Source of the DNA: Hyparrhenia diplandra
Lineage: Eukaryota; Streptophyta; Magnoliopsida; Poales; Poaceae
Length of the DNA: 64,000 nt
Assembly (NCBI GenBank): GCA_015847255.1
Contig: JADLZK010001301.1
Span: 30,681-94,680, forward strand
Reading direction: 5' to 3'
A model generated the notes under the pieces. That model searched no databases. It had not been told where the DNA came from and was given only the letters and a program-made list of their open reading frames with translations. A program made the translations under genes and the position numbers. The first letter of the stretch is position 1, and every line of letters begins with the position of its first letter. Below are positions 1 to 11,418 of this stretch, piece after piece.

Positions 1-1318
1 AAGTGTCGATAACGTGTTTAAGTGCAATGTAATGGAACAGAGATTGGAACAAATGTCTTGTTTCATTGATCATTGAGGATTATATACAGGGGAAGAGGCA
101 CGCCGTACGGACGCTGTACGAACGTGACTGTTCGGGCTCCAAAGGACATGTCCCTTTGGTGACAAGCCAAACTGCTAATGACTAAGACTAATCCTAATCC
201 TCTGCTGATGAGATCGATAGCGAATGGGTGTCTATTATGAATAGGCACCGTTTCACAACAAGAGCTGCTCTACACTAGAGTTGGTGGAGCAGAGCTAGAA
301 AAATTGAAGCAGAGCAGTGCCAAACACCCCATTAGGCACCAGTACTCAACCAGACAATTTAAGATCCTGTTGCCTGGGCAGGCAAAATGGAACACGCGCT
401 CTAGTGTTGCAACCAAACATGACAGGGCAGTCTTGCTTTCTCGGTGATTAATTTTCATAGGCTTCTGGGAAATGCCTGACCAAATGCATGATTGAACTTT
501 GTGAGGTTAAACAAATCCCTGAAGATATCGTATTTTGCATTTCTCAGAGAAAACAACAATCATTCACTCATTATCAGAAGAATATGAAGCGGAGCAAGTC
601 TCTTGCTAGGTTGATGAATCCAGAAGGATGGTGTAGGAAGAGCACAGCTTGTTGCCATTGCTGGGACTCTTTTCTTTTGGCGTTGCTCTAGTTTCAGTTC
701 CTTTCTGTACAGAGAATAAGACGTATGAATCTAAGGAACAGACGTGGTCACGTTTGGGCCTTAGCAATCTCTGAGAAACATAGCCACTTGAGACTTGACG
801 GCATGAGGCTATGGGTTTACTGGAAAGAAATAGGACACTTCCATTTTCTTCATTCTCATTAAACTTGTTGGTTACACTCAACTTTGAAAATAGCAAATGG
901 ACCGTAAAACACCCTAGAAAGTCAGAAATCCATTTACAGAACAAGTGAACTGTACCCGTTAAAGATTTCTTTCTTTTTTTTATTTTTTTAATAATTATTT
1001 GCGAATAAAAAAACTGTTGTAGTAGAATTGCAGATATTAGTACCTAGTCGGCCATCCAAAAGACGATAGGGGTATCGACAAAAGCGGCCAATAGGCCTAG
1101 TGTGAAATTCCAAGTTTGGTTTTGGTAATTAATAACACCTAGTTGCTAATGTCTAGCAACATTCTTATAGAAAAAAGGTTAGCAACACATATGATGAAGG
1201 AGCTAGGTGGCTTGGAGATGAAGGCCAGACCATGATGATGGACATGGTGTACATGATGACATGTTCAAGCTCATGAGAAAGAGAAGCAAGAGAAAAACAA
1301 AAAGGCCCATGAAGATCA
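1..1318. other. intergenic, no gene recognised; weak LTR-like stretch at left edge
   Basis: No coding region with a recognisable product is seen. The first ~250 bases, read on the minus strand, resemble the promoter and R part of a copia LTR: an AT-rich TATA-like stretch near 80-90 and a TAATCC repeat near 190-200. No LTR end or target duplication can be placed. Bases 245-400 look like a decayed MITE with gagctgctc/gagcagagc inverted words. The open frames here are short and show no family motif. Confidence 0.3.
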
Positions 1319-1331
1319 AGGCAAAGATATT

Positions 1332-2895
1332 TTTTTTTTTTAGATAAAGGATTTGAAAAAATCCGGCTTCATCTATCCGAAGATAGAATCAAACCACTTA
1401 TTACAAAGTAGCACACACAAGTATTAAATTGGGCTATAAAGAAAAACCACCGCACATGCGGGAAATAAAAAGGAAAGGATTTTGACTAAACATAGCCAAT
1501 ATGTCTCTCGTGAAAGCCATCCATTGGATCCGAAGAAACCAAGAGCCGCCGTTTCTAGATGTGAAGCCACAAAGGTCATTTGGTCCTGAAGATCTTCATG
1601 CCTTTGTAGTTTTGCCCATTGACGAAGCCAATGCGTTCCTCGAAATAGGACACGCAAAAGAGTTTTTGGTCTACATTTGTCAAAAACCACCTCATTCCCT
1701 GGTTAGCCATATTGCCAAAAAAAAGAGCAGCCGCTGCGTAGTTAACAACAATGTATTATACTTTTTGTTACCCAATTTAGACCAATTATGGAACATATCA
1801 TATGTGTTCAAAGGTGGGGCAATTCAAAAAGTATATGAATAGAGCGCCAAAGAAACTTAGCATTAGAACATTGAAAAAAAGAGGTGTTGAATCGATTCTA
1901 AGGAATGACAAAAAGAACAAACTAATATCTCCATGCCAATTCCTCCTTGCCAAATTATCTTTGGTTAAGATAACACCTCGTTTTAAATACCACATAAAAA
2001 CTTTGATTTTCATGGGTAATTTTATTTGCTAAATATCTGTGACACTCTAACACCATTATTAATTAACGCAAGCATACATAGACTTGATCTGTAAAGATAC
2101 CCGAGGCCTTTAAGCCCCAAACAAACACATCTCTTTCCTCGCATAAGTTAACTTGTTGTATGGAAAGCATTATACGATTCCAATTGATCATGTTTGCTCC
2201 CACTAAATTTCTTCTAAAAGAAATATTTGGTATAGGAGTGTTAATGATATTGGCTACTGTATCCTGCTTTCTCCTTACAATATTAAACAACGCTGGGAAT
2301 TTATCTTTGAGTGGTTTGTTACCCAGCCAAGTATCTAACCAAAATCTAGTTTGTGTCCCATCTCTTACCTTAAAATGTCCTAATTCCATAAAAGTATCTT
2401 TCACATTCATGAGACTCTTCCAAAAGTGTGAATCGGTTGGTTTCTTTGTACAATTTCCTAGTGTTTTATCCTTGATATATTTATTCCTTAAAAGATCTTG
2501 CCATAACCCGTCCTCATTTAATAATTTGAACAACCACTTGCTAAGCAAACATTTATTTTGAGTTTCCAAGTTTAGAATTCCAAGTCCTCCTTGGTCTTTC
2601 GGTTGCCGTAATATGTCCCATTTAACTAGTCTATATTTTCTTTTGTGTTGATCATTTTGCTAATAGAACCGTGATCTAAAGCATTCGATTTTATCCAAAA
2701 CTCCTTTCGGTAATTCAAAGAAGGACATTATAAACATAGGTAAGCTAGAAAGCACTGAATTTATGAGTACCAACCGACCCCCTACCGAAAGTAGTTTGCC
2801 TTTCCAACCACTTAATCTTTTTCTATTCTTTCTTCAATGATTTTCCAATCTTTGTTATTTAACTTTCTAAAGTGCATAGGTAATCCGAGGTAACG
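1332..2895 (-). mobile_element. 5'-truncated L1-type LINE with 13-bp target duplication
   Basis: The sequence on the minus strand encodes the C-terminal part of a plant LINE ORF2 and ends in an A-tail (the T run at 1330-1341 on the plus strand) preceded by the tail word ATCCTTTATCTAAAA. The insertion is bounded by a direct repeat AGGCAAAGATATT at 1319-1331 and 2896-2908, as expected from target-primed reverse transcription. The 5' truncation falls just before the LPMHFRKL-like residues. The same tail ends the plus-strand LINE at 11401, so both belong to one family. Confidence 0.9.
1424..2890 (-). pseudogene. LINE ORF2 remnant: end of reverse transcriptase domain plus zf-RVT region
   Basis: Reading 2890 to 1424 on the minus strand, successive short frames give the post-RT motif LSGWKGKLLSVGGRL, then GGLGILNL..NKCLLSKWL, then the zf-RVT region (DGTQTRFWLDTWLG, then KIKVFMWYLKRGVILTKDNL) and a C-terminal tail with RGTHWLRQWAKLQRH. 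These are standard features of plant L1 ORF2 downstream of the RT catalytic core. The YADD-type core and the endonuclease are absent because of the 5' truncation. Several stops and frame changes (near 2570-2640 and 1690-1800) mean no protein can be made. The order matches the plus-strand LINE at 10190-11401. Confidence 0.85.
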
Positions 2896-2908
2896 AGGCA
2901 AAGATATT

Positions 2909-3394
2909 ACTTATTAGACTTTTTGGTTTACACTCAAGACAATTAATGGGTGTGAGTGGTTTAGGATTAACAACCATACTATGAAAGGGGAGAACTCGTA
3001 TTTGATTCAGTTGTCAAATGCCACTAGGTGATCTAACACGTTGCATGTGCACATGGATCCTAACATGACATCTAACCCTTGGGAATTGGCTTGGGAGGTT
3101 GCTAACTCACGTACACAAGTGTACATGGAGTTGGCTCACATGCACATGGGTGTAGCGTTTGGAGAAGAGTTGTGCTTGAAAAAGAGAAGTGATGGCTCTT
3201 GGATTGGAAAATTGCTTTGATCCTTTGTGGCTTGGAACAAGAGGGCATGTGGACTGTGTATCCCTCTGAATAAGCTTTCCAATATGTTGTCAGCATATTA
3301 ATTCTTTTATGCATGTATTTTTGTTGAAGTTAAAACAAGTATGACATTTTAGGAATCTTAAAAACTTATATGAACAGTTCAAGGGAGTATATAT

Positions 3395-3427
<33 letters not shown>

Positions 3428-5361
3428 GGAACAAGTTTATATGAGTTAAACGCTGGCATGATATGACAAAGGGATAAAATAGACAATAGAACCTTCTCTG
3501 CTGGATCTCCTCTCAGCAGGCACATTTACTACGACTAGTTGTGGTTGGACCATCCATGTCTCAATCTTTGCTTTTCCATCTCATGGAAAATCTTAGGATA
3601 TCTTCTTCCTCCTTCAAGGGGAAAGGATTGAAGGGAACTTGCTTGTTGCAGCGTCGTGATAATTCAATGACTTGGACATGATCTGAAAAAACGACCCTTA
3701 ACTACCAATTAAAGTGAACGCGTTTTTCATTAAAGCCCTAATTGAATCACATGTTGGACCCTCTAACTAGAGCTAGATGCAGACAGTCCAGGAAGGAGAT
3801 GAAGGACCGACCATGGTCTGTCCAAGTGACGACGATGAAACGTATCGTCGTCGTCGTCGTTCATCCGCTTGCAGCCTGAAGGCAGGCTCGCAGCTGCTTC
3901 CTTGCGCTTTTTGGTTGCTTTTCCCAAAACACAAGATATATATATGTAATATGTCACCCTCGCCGATCGAGAAAGGGAGAACAAAATTTTGCCTTCCCTG
4001 CAGAAAGACAAATTAGAAAAACAATGGAAAACCGCATGTTTCTGTTACAATGATATGCATGTCACATTCACATATAGTACGCTTTTTGGCGAGCTAGTGA
4101 TGAAGATGAATGTTCATTGGCGAGCGAGCAACGCTTGTATGATGACCTTTTGGCTTTTGAGGAGATATATGAGTGTACATGTGCTGTATGTGATGTGAGT
4201 ATATGTGTCTGTACAGTGACTCGAAAGAAAAATCTGAACAACATTATTAGTATCTGTGCGTATCTGCGCAAGGAGGCATATCCAACAAGACAATGACGCT
4301 GACGAGAAAGCTAACAAAGATATATATGTTTGGTGGAGTCGGTAAATACATACATGTGTATCTTATTGCTGGAGAAAAAAATGAATCCCCCTTCTAGTAA
4401 CCATACACACATCTTGCCGCTCTCAGCAATCGGACAAGCACGGTTAAGACGTACTAGTAACGATGCATGAAGCAACCGTGATGTTTCAGAAAGGGAATGA
4501 ATTAGTTTTTTTCTAAAAGTTACTTGGGCCTCTATTTCTACTTATTATAATCCATGACAGATTTCTATCTAGATGTAAACTAGATTTGGTAAGTGTTTCT
4601 ATCTTAATGCAAACAGAGTTATTATGCAGTCTTGGTTCTTAGAGCGTCTAGGGTAAACTAGAGGTTCGTTTTTAACAGAACGAGGTTAAAATTGCAACAT
4701 TACGAAAAAAAGAGGGTAAAATCACAATTGACGTTTTCAGCGAGGAAAGAAACACAATAGCCCTTAAAACTTCTACAAAATATTTTTAATCATGCAGAAG
4801 TCAAATAAGATAAATTCTAACCTTTGATGGAGAGACGCCCTTAGCTAGAGTTGGTTGAAATGTTCGATGAGATATAAAACTTTGCAATTCAAAAATTTGT
4901 TAACTTAAAAATCATTTAGAGGCCTAAATATTTAGTATAAATTTGCTGCAGTTAGATACGAAAGGACAGGATTATTCATATGGGAATATGAACGACTATA
5001 TGGTGAAGTGTTAGAGAAGGCTCATGTGTCCTGAGTTTGAATTTTTGCCAGCACACACATATTTCATTCAAAGCATGTTTGGCTTGCTGACATTATTTGT
5101 TTTCCTTAAGATTTATATTTATTACTATTTTTATGATTAGTTTTTTTTGGTAATTGATCATTTGGAACTTCTCCTAGAATTAAATTTCTTCTGTATTTTC
5201 TATGACTAGTTTGTTTTGTAGAAATTGACTTTTGGAGGCAGGTCATGTTTTTGACCACCTTAAAATTGATTTATAAAGATACATCACATGTTCGGTACCT
5301 GTCAATAGAACTCACTGATTTTAAAGAGAAACTACATATCTACAAACCAAATTCAACCGTG
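2909..5361. other. intergenic, no gene recognised; 29-base poly-T tract
   Basis: Short open frames only, none with a recognisable domain. A run of 29 T occupies 3397-3425 and may be the tail of an old minus-strand retroelement, but no element body is recognised next to it. A short CGT trinucleotide run lies at 3842-3860. The rest is AT-rich and ordinary. Confidence 0.5.
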
Positions 5362-5806
5362 ACAGCATCTCCAGAAGTTAGGTATTGTTTACTAAACTAA
5401 TAGATCTAGCATGTTAACAAAAGAAATAGTTAAATTTTTGTTCTGCAACAACCTTCCTATAGTAACTTACTAAATGATTTTACATTGGAAACCCCAAACT
5501 ATTTCTAACTAACCAAAACATTTTTAATAGTTTTCTTTGTCTCTTATCACTTTCATGTCTAAAACCTTCATTTTCTTAATTTATTCATTCAATTTACTCT
5601 AACTTCCCGAGAAAAACACCGGATTGGGAGAGGGTGCGAAGTCCCTCTTGATTGTGGAAACTTATGAGTTAGAGAAGATATTTGATAACTCTTTATTTTT
5701 AAGGCGCTCTTCCACCAAATTGTTGAAGGTTTGTTTTTTCTGTTTTTGTCAAAAAAAAAAAAAATCAAAATAGGAAGTTATTTTGGAAACCTGTTGGAGA
5801 TGCTCC
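5362..5806. mobile_element. probable MITE with AGCATCTCC terminal inverted repeats
   Basis: The left end reads AGCATCTCCAGAAGTT. The right end, read on the opposite strand, gives GGAGCATCTCCAACAGGTT. Terminal repeats of the GAGCATCTCCAACAG type are common on grass DNA-transposon MITEs. The interior is AT-rich and noncoding. No clean target duplication is visible, so the superfamily is uncertain. Confidence 0.45.
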
Positions 5807-6920
5807 ATAGATTGCTTTCATCAAAGGTGGTTTCGACTTGTGAAGCAAAGAGAAGACATCTGCCGGAACGAGCCCGGTCGCAAAGATAGTACGGCAACTA
5901 GCTAGTAGCTACTATAGGTGATGGGCACTGAACTTGAGCATATCTTGTGTTAACTATATATAGGGAGTTAGTTGGAAGGTAGGTGTCAATGTCTGCGGAA
6001 GGAGTCGACGGAGATCAGCGCAGACAAGGAAGCTTCTTTGCATTCTTGCATTGTGGCCCCCCCTGGATCCAAGGAAAAACGATGGCTGGATCTGGATGTA
6101 CATTGTGTGCAGTGTCTTGTTTCTCCTGATGTGCTTTTTTTTTATATACGAAGTAATGTGAAGTAGAGATCACCTAAAATTATATCATCTGTTTTCTAGT
6201 ACAAACATGCAAGCATGCGCACAAACCAAGTACTGATATATAGCTTCTTCAAAATTAATACAGTATAAAATGACCATTCAGCAACACAATACTCCTACTT
6301 GTTCACGTTAAAAATATTCTGGCCTATTTATCTATTTATTTATTTATGAAAATTAGTTAATAAATATACATATATTCATCTATTTGGTGATCATGTTTGA
6401 AACTGACCATAGTAATTTGGATTAGTATCAAGAAAGTGCTGATTATGCTGCTGCTACACATTCATCAGCAAACTCTATCCTTGAAAAAAGTAGTTGTCTA
6501 TCTCCTTCCGAAAATGACCGAATATATTGTCCAGCCATACCGTACGCCCAAATAGCTACTGTTGAATGCAACATGTGAATGCGATTGGGATCAGGTCCTA
6601 TCGCCTTCATATTTCCCATCCATTTACGCTGGACAAATTACCCCCAACCTCTCTAACCAAGGTTCTCTGGTTGGATTGCAAATAGCAATTAAGATCTTGT
6701 TTGACTTATAAATGCCTCCGACTTCTTGCTACAGGAATGCATGGAGAACAAACATTGTGATTTTATTGGCTCTTAATTTATTTTTTGAGAAAAAGGTAAA
6801 AACAACTCCTAAAATAATATACGCAGAGGAGGTTAAACCGGAGCTGTGGCCAAAGATCTGCTGAGAATGAGTAAGAGTGGATCCAAGCAAACCACCTACT
6901 TACAGATGTACTAATCAAGT
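5807..6920. other. intergenic, no gene recognised
   Basis: AT-rich noncoding DNA. A 64-codon open frame at 5972-6166 has no recognisable motif and no promoter context. Nothing else supportable was seen. Confidence 0.5.
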
Positions 6921-6937
6921 AATCATAACCACATTTT

Positions 6938-6983
6938 TTTTAGACCAAAGGCACCTTCCCGGCTTATATTGAAAGCCAACAGA
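6938..6983 (-). mobile_element. extremely truncated LINE insertion (46 bp) with 17-bp target duplication
   Basis: A direct repeat AATCATAACCACATTTT occurs at 6921-6937 and 6984-7000. Between the copies lies a T run followed by a sequence that on the minus strand reads GCCGGGAAGGTGCC then TTTGGTCT and an A-tail, typical of a plant LINE 3' end. The structure is that of a retroposition event that copied only the extreme 3' terminus. Confidence 0.7.
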
Positions 6984-7000
6984 AATCATAACCACATTTT

Positions 7001-7362
7001 ACCAAGTTGAAAACTACTCAGAGGTGCTAATTAATATAGTTTGCATTGATAGGGCCCTAGATCTGCTACGAACACTTTTAATATATGCTACAATTTGAGA
7101 AGTTCTAAATAAGCAACCGCGTGGTGGCGCTCAGCTTGTTTTTAGTCAAAATTGACTCCTGGACACACGGTAAGTGACCTCTCTTTTCTGGTCGACATCT
7201 AAAATGAAGCGAAGTGTAGTAAGAAACTATGATTCATGGCAATTTTGTATTCTTTTATGGCATTCGAGGACAGGAAAGCGCGGTGACGTACGTACCTCTG
7301 TTTGTGAACTAAACAGGGCCGCCATTTAGACTATGCAACATGCAAACTCCAAAAAAGCATAG
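7001..7362. other. intergenic, no gene recognised
   Basis: Ordinary AT-rich sequence between the LINE stub and the gypsy element. The last five bases (CATAG) are the left target duplication of that element. Confidence 0.5.
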
Positions 7363-7817
7363 TGTCACGCCCGACCCAGAGGGGACTAAGAGCAGCCCAG
7401 CCGGCCCGGAGGGTGGGGTGGGGACCAGAAGGGCAGCCGCCAGCGCCCTACCATCCACGTCGTCATCGCTTCCAATTAGGATTAGGACTTTTTGGTGAGA
7501 AGATATTTCAATCTATAAAGAAATCTTCTATTAAGAAAAGAATAAAAGTTTGCTTGTAAAACGTATTTGAATATAAGGAAACTTTTAGAGATTGTTTGAG
7601 ATACAAATCTCATAGGAGGGCTATATAAACAAGGAGGATGTAATCTTTTAGGGACAATCAATAAAAAAAAATATTGCCCCAACTCTCCCGCTCCCTGCCC
7701 CTAGCTACCGCCACCAAGCCCCACCCCGCGGCGCCTACCCTAGGCGCCGCCGTTGCCCCCACCAGCGCCGCCGCTAATCACCGTCATCACCGCCCCCTCC
7801 CCAAGGCGGCTGTGACA
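7363..7817 (+). repeat. left LTR of gypsy element
   Basis: Begins TGTCACGC and ends GGCTGTGACA, giving TG...CA ends with a 6-bp inverted terminus (TGTCAC/GTGACA). It contains a TATA-like GCTATATAAACAAG at about 7620-7633 and a GC-rich 3' third. The downstream LTR at 9426 shows the same order of segments. Confidence 0.85.
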
Positions 7818-7819
7818 CG

Positions 7820-7831
7820 TGGTATCCGGAG
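7820..7831 (+). other. primer-binding site (initiator tRNA-Met-like)
   Basis: TGGTATCCGGAG lies two bases inside the left LTR boundary. The usual plant site complementary to initiator tRNA-Met is TGGTATCAGAGC, so the first seven bases match and the rest has drifted. Confidence 0.6.
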
Positions 7832-7852
7832 ACCAGTACTTTCCCACCACCG

Positions 7853-8757
7853 ATGGCTTTCGAGATGCACAATTTCTTCATGGACCTCAAGCGTCTCCTC
7901 GACGACAACCGAGAAGATCGACCGCCACTTTGACGAGATCGAAGCCCGCCTTCGCCGCATGGAGAACGACCATGCCAACAGCAAGATCCTCCTTCCACCA
8001 CTCCGCTCCACGACAACGACCGAACGCTGGCCAGGGGGCGTCCCCAGTGCCACCATGGGCACCGCCCTCGTCCCCAACAACGCCACCGACGACGACACCG
8101 GCCGCGCAATCCTCCAGTTGGAGGAGGACAACAGCACAGGGGAGGCGCATGTGGTGCCACCTGCGCCCCCAGCCGCAAATCGTTGGTCCACCTACCCCTC
8201 GTACTCCGCCGGTGACCCTGCTCCCTCCACATTTTGCGGTACACCTGGAGGTACTGACCTATGACGATACCGAAGACCCCGACCTCTGTATTAGCAAGAT
8301 GGAGATGCTCCTCGAGATATAGAAGGACATCAACCCAGAGTTCGATGCCCAGTATGCTGCTTTCCATCTGATAGGTGCCGCAGAGCTCTGGTTCAACGAA
8401 CTATCCAAGAGAAGACTGTTGGTGGAGTGGGACGTCTTTATGTGCCACCTCAGGCGCGACTTCGGGCTGACCATCGACAACAACGTGAGGGGTGATCTGG
8501 CACCCCCTCGATAGGATGGCGACCTAAATGACTACATCGACACCTTCGAGGCCTATGCTATACGCATGGACCTCCCGAGCCCGCTCCACTGCGTACACCT
8601 CTTCGTCGGTGGGCTCCGCACTCCTCTCCAGGAAGCACTTCAGTGGGAAGAACCACGCTCGATGCCATCAGCCTCGCACGCCAGTACGACGCCCCAACAC
8701 CAACCTCGCTACTATGTTCCGGCAGCCTCGACTCTGCTACAGGACCTCCTACTGTAG
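7853..8757 (+). pseudogene. degenerate gypsy gag
   Basis: Pieces in shifting frames give the expected order of a plant gypsy Gag: an N-terminal helix (RHFDEIEARLRRMEND), then the core with a YDDTEDPDLCISKMEMLL-like start, AAFHLIGAAELWFNEL, a DFGL segment, and a GGLRTPLQ segment. In-frame stops (for example near 8321 and 8512) and frame changes destroy the gene. No CCHC knuckle is visible. The C-terminal sequence (8760-9150) is open in places but not recognised, and pol motifs are absent. Confidence 0.75.
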
Positions 8758-9425
8758 AAAGGAGTTCCCCTACACGGTCTGGCAGTGGGTTCCACCTTAC
8801 AACGATAGAGCTAGCTCAGCAGGCCTTTCCAGCAAGCATCCTGCTCATGGGGGTGTGCCCGCACGTCAAGTTGGATGATGTCACAGTGCTATTCTTCGAC
8901 AACAACGGGCAGGATTTCATTCACGTCGACAATGTGACAGTCGACTCGCCAGACGCCAGAACCACCCAAATCAGGCCGATTGTTCAGACCACCAGAGACC
9001 TTCTCTATGGCCGCTTGCTGGGCTTCACCTCGACACCGATTTCGTCGACCCGCCACATCTTTTGCAGGCAGATACACGCCCAGGTACATGCCCCAGAGTT
9101 TACTCCATTCCTTGACCATCAGTCTCCCAGCAGACGCTCCACCTGACAGGCGTCATGAGTGGCGCCATAATGGAAGCAGCATGGGTCGCTAGGCCGCTCG
9201 TGCGCCCCCATTCCACTACAACTTTAACATCTGCTTTGGCAACTTGAATTTTGACTTTGCTTTTGACGATGATGCCTTCATCATCAACGAGTTCCACGAC
9301 ATCATGGTCAACTACAGCTCCGCTATGGCCCAGACATCACACCATCGCCCGTTGCCATAGCCTTCACGTCCAACTGGTGGGTTGGCCGACTCGTGGACGC
9401 GTCACCTCGTCGAACAGTGGAGAGA

Positions 9426-9888
9426 TGTTAGAGCACAGGACCGGCCTGGCCCAGCCGGCCGGGTTGGACTGCTCCCAGAAGGGCGGCCGCTGCCGCCGCC
9501 ACCATACCATCCACGTCATCATCGCTTCCAATTAGGTTTAGGACTTTTTGGTGTGAAGGAGATATTCCAATCTATAGGGAAATCTCCTATAAGTAAAAGA
9601 ATAAGAGTTTGCTTGTAAAAGGTATTCCAGAATATAAGAAAACCTTTAGAGATTGCTTGAGATACAAGTCCCATAGGAGGGCTATATAAACAAGGGTGAT
9701 GTAATCTTTTAGAGACAAGCAATAAAAGAAAATGTTCCCCAACTCTTTCGCTCCCTGCCCCTAGCCGCCACCGCCACCCCCCCACGCCGCGCACCCCACC
9801 CCACAGCGCCTGCCTAGGCCCGCCGCCGCCGCGCCCCCCCCCCAGGCCGGCACCGTCATCGCCGCCCCTCCCCAAGGCGGCTGTGGCA
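9426..9888 (+). repeat. right LTR of gypsy element
   Basis: Starts TGTTAGAG and ends GGCTGTGGCA, with the TATA-like GCTATATAAACAAG at about 9680. It aligns with the left LTR from the CCAATTAGG word through the TATA region to the GC-rich end. A short purine stretch (GTGGAGAGA) just upstream is the polypurine tract position. Confidence 0.8.
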
Positions 9889-10189
9889 TATAGCTTCTCC
9901 ATGAAGAGTCTTTCTTAAATTTACACTCTAAATCATTATTTTGTAGATGATTAATTGGAATAAAACTCTTTCTGTATCCTTGTATCCTCCAACTTTTTTA
10001 TGTCTTATTGCCATTGTACATAGCCATTATCCTTACCTTTTATCTTTGGTTTGCGGGAAAAGAGAGAAGCACAGTGATGTCCGTATCGTTTCTTATTAGC
10101 GCGATGGTCATCGGTGCCTTGGGGTCAACTGATCTTATGGACAATTGGCAGATGAGAGGTCAAGGAGCCACCATGCATGTGGAGGATAT

Positions 10190-11401
10190 ACCAAGGAGGT
10201 CTTGGGATCCTAGATCTATATCTACAAAATAGATGCCTATTGGCTAAGTGGTTGGTGAATTGCTAAACACTGATGGCATGTGGCAAACTTTACTGACAAA
10301 TAAATATCTAAGATCCAAGTCCCTCACCCAAGTACAAGCCAAACCCTATGATTCGCATGTCTGGAGAGGTCTCATGCGTATCAAAGAGGAGGTGTTGGCC
10401 AATGGTTCCTTCAAAGTCCTAGATGGGACCAAAACATGGTTCTGGGACGACACTTGGGTAGGAATGGTGCCACTTAAAGCTAAATACCCATCCCTTTATA
10501 ATATTGTGCGTGATCCTCACGTAACTGTGGCAAAGGTTATGTCTTCAAGCCCCCTCAATATTTCTTTCAGGAGGGCTTTGGTGAATAATAAATTGGTAGA
10601 GTGGCACAATCTAGTAGCACAGATTGCTCATGTTGATATGATGGACGGTTCAGATACCTTCAAATGGAACCTAACCAAATCTGGGTTATATTCCGTTCGA
10701 TCGTTCTATTTGCATCTTATTGACACACCACCACCATTTCGACATATGACGATCTGGAAATTAAAGATTCCTCTAAAGGTTAAGATTTTCCTTTGATTTC
10801 TTCAAAATGAGTTATTCTAACTAAAGATAACCTCGCTAGAAAAAATTAGAAAGGTAACCTCAAATGTTATGGCTGTAATAGGGATGAGAATATCCAACAC
10901 CTCTTCCTTGATTGTCCTTATGCAAGTATGGTTTGGAGGATTATCTTTTTTGCTACTGGTTTGACTCCACCTAGATCAATGAGTCATATGTTTAGAAATT
11001 GGTTCACTAATCAACAGAGTCAGATTAGAAAATTGATATGGGTTGGGGTTGCCGCTATATGCTGGGCCATTTGGCGCTGTCCAAATGATATTATTTTTAA
11101 CAGGGTCAAAGTGAATTCAATTTTGCAGGTTATCTTTTGGGGAGCGTACTGGGTACGTTTCTGGGCGCAGCTGCATCGTGATGAGCAGGCCAAGAACACG
11201 CTCTCCATCATGAGCAAAAATATTGAGATGATTGCTTTGGAGCTTTGTAATGGAGGGTAGAGACATATTTATCGTTTGCTTTAGTTCTTTTGTCCATCTT
11301 AGAGACTGGTTGTGCTCTTTTTGTTTTAAGTTTTTATAATAATTGATTACATACGCCTCCAGGCGTAGAGGCCGATGTTGTTCATCCTTTATCTAAAAAA
11401 A
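10190..11401 (+). mobile_element. 5'-truncated L1-type LINE with 17-bp target duplication
   Basis: The insertion is bounded by near-identical direct repeats: ATGCATGTGGAGGATAT at 10173-10189 and ATGCATGTTGAGGATAT at 11402-11418. It ends with the tail word CATCCTTTATCTAAAA. Its coding content is the C-terminal third of ORF2, with the same 3' end as the minus-strand LINE at 1332-2895. Confidence 0.92.
10200..11260 (+). pseudogene. LINE ORF2 C-terminal remnant (zf-RVT region)
   Basis: From 10200 the frames give GGLGILDLYLQNRCLLAKWL (with a frame change near 10250), then a 182-codon open stretch (10248-10796) with DGTKTWFWDDTWVGMVPLK and IWKLKIPLKVKIFL. Next comes a stop-interrupted zf-RVT stretch (GCNRDENIQHLFLDCP) and a 110-codon piece (10928-11260) ending WGAYWVRFWAQLHRD. 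This is the region downstream of the RT core in plant L1 elements. The catalytic RT motifs and the endonuclease are missing through 5' truncation. The frame is broken at about 10796 and before 10928, so it is a dead copy. Confidence 0.88.
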
Positions 11402-11418
11402 ATGCATGTTGAGGATAT

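Larger units (their letters stand above)
7363..9888 (+). mobile_element. gypsy-type LTR retrotransposon, internally deleted (no pol)
   Basis: Two related LTRs (7363-7817 and 9426-9888) flank 1.6 kb of internal sequence. The 5-bp flanks are CATAG on the left and TATAG on the right, a one-mismatch target duplication. A primer-binding-like site TGGTATCCGGAG lies two bases after the left LTR. Only a degenerate gag is present; no protease, RT, RNase H or integrase is seen, so the element was nonautonomous or lost pol. The LTRs differ by many substitutions and indels, so the insertion is old. The split solo LTR at 35947-50130 belongs to the same family. Confidence 0.85.

Noticed and set aside
4638..4845. 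Possible MITE between agagcgtctagggt and agagacgccctt
   Set aside because: The inverted match is short and imperfect, and no target duplication is visible.
7674..8367. Long minus-strand frames (up to 197 codons)
   Set aside because: They are antisense to the gag remnant, whose Gag motifs are on the plus strand.
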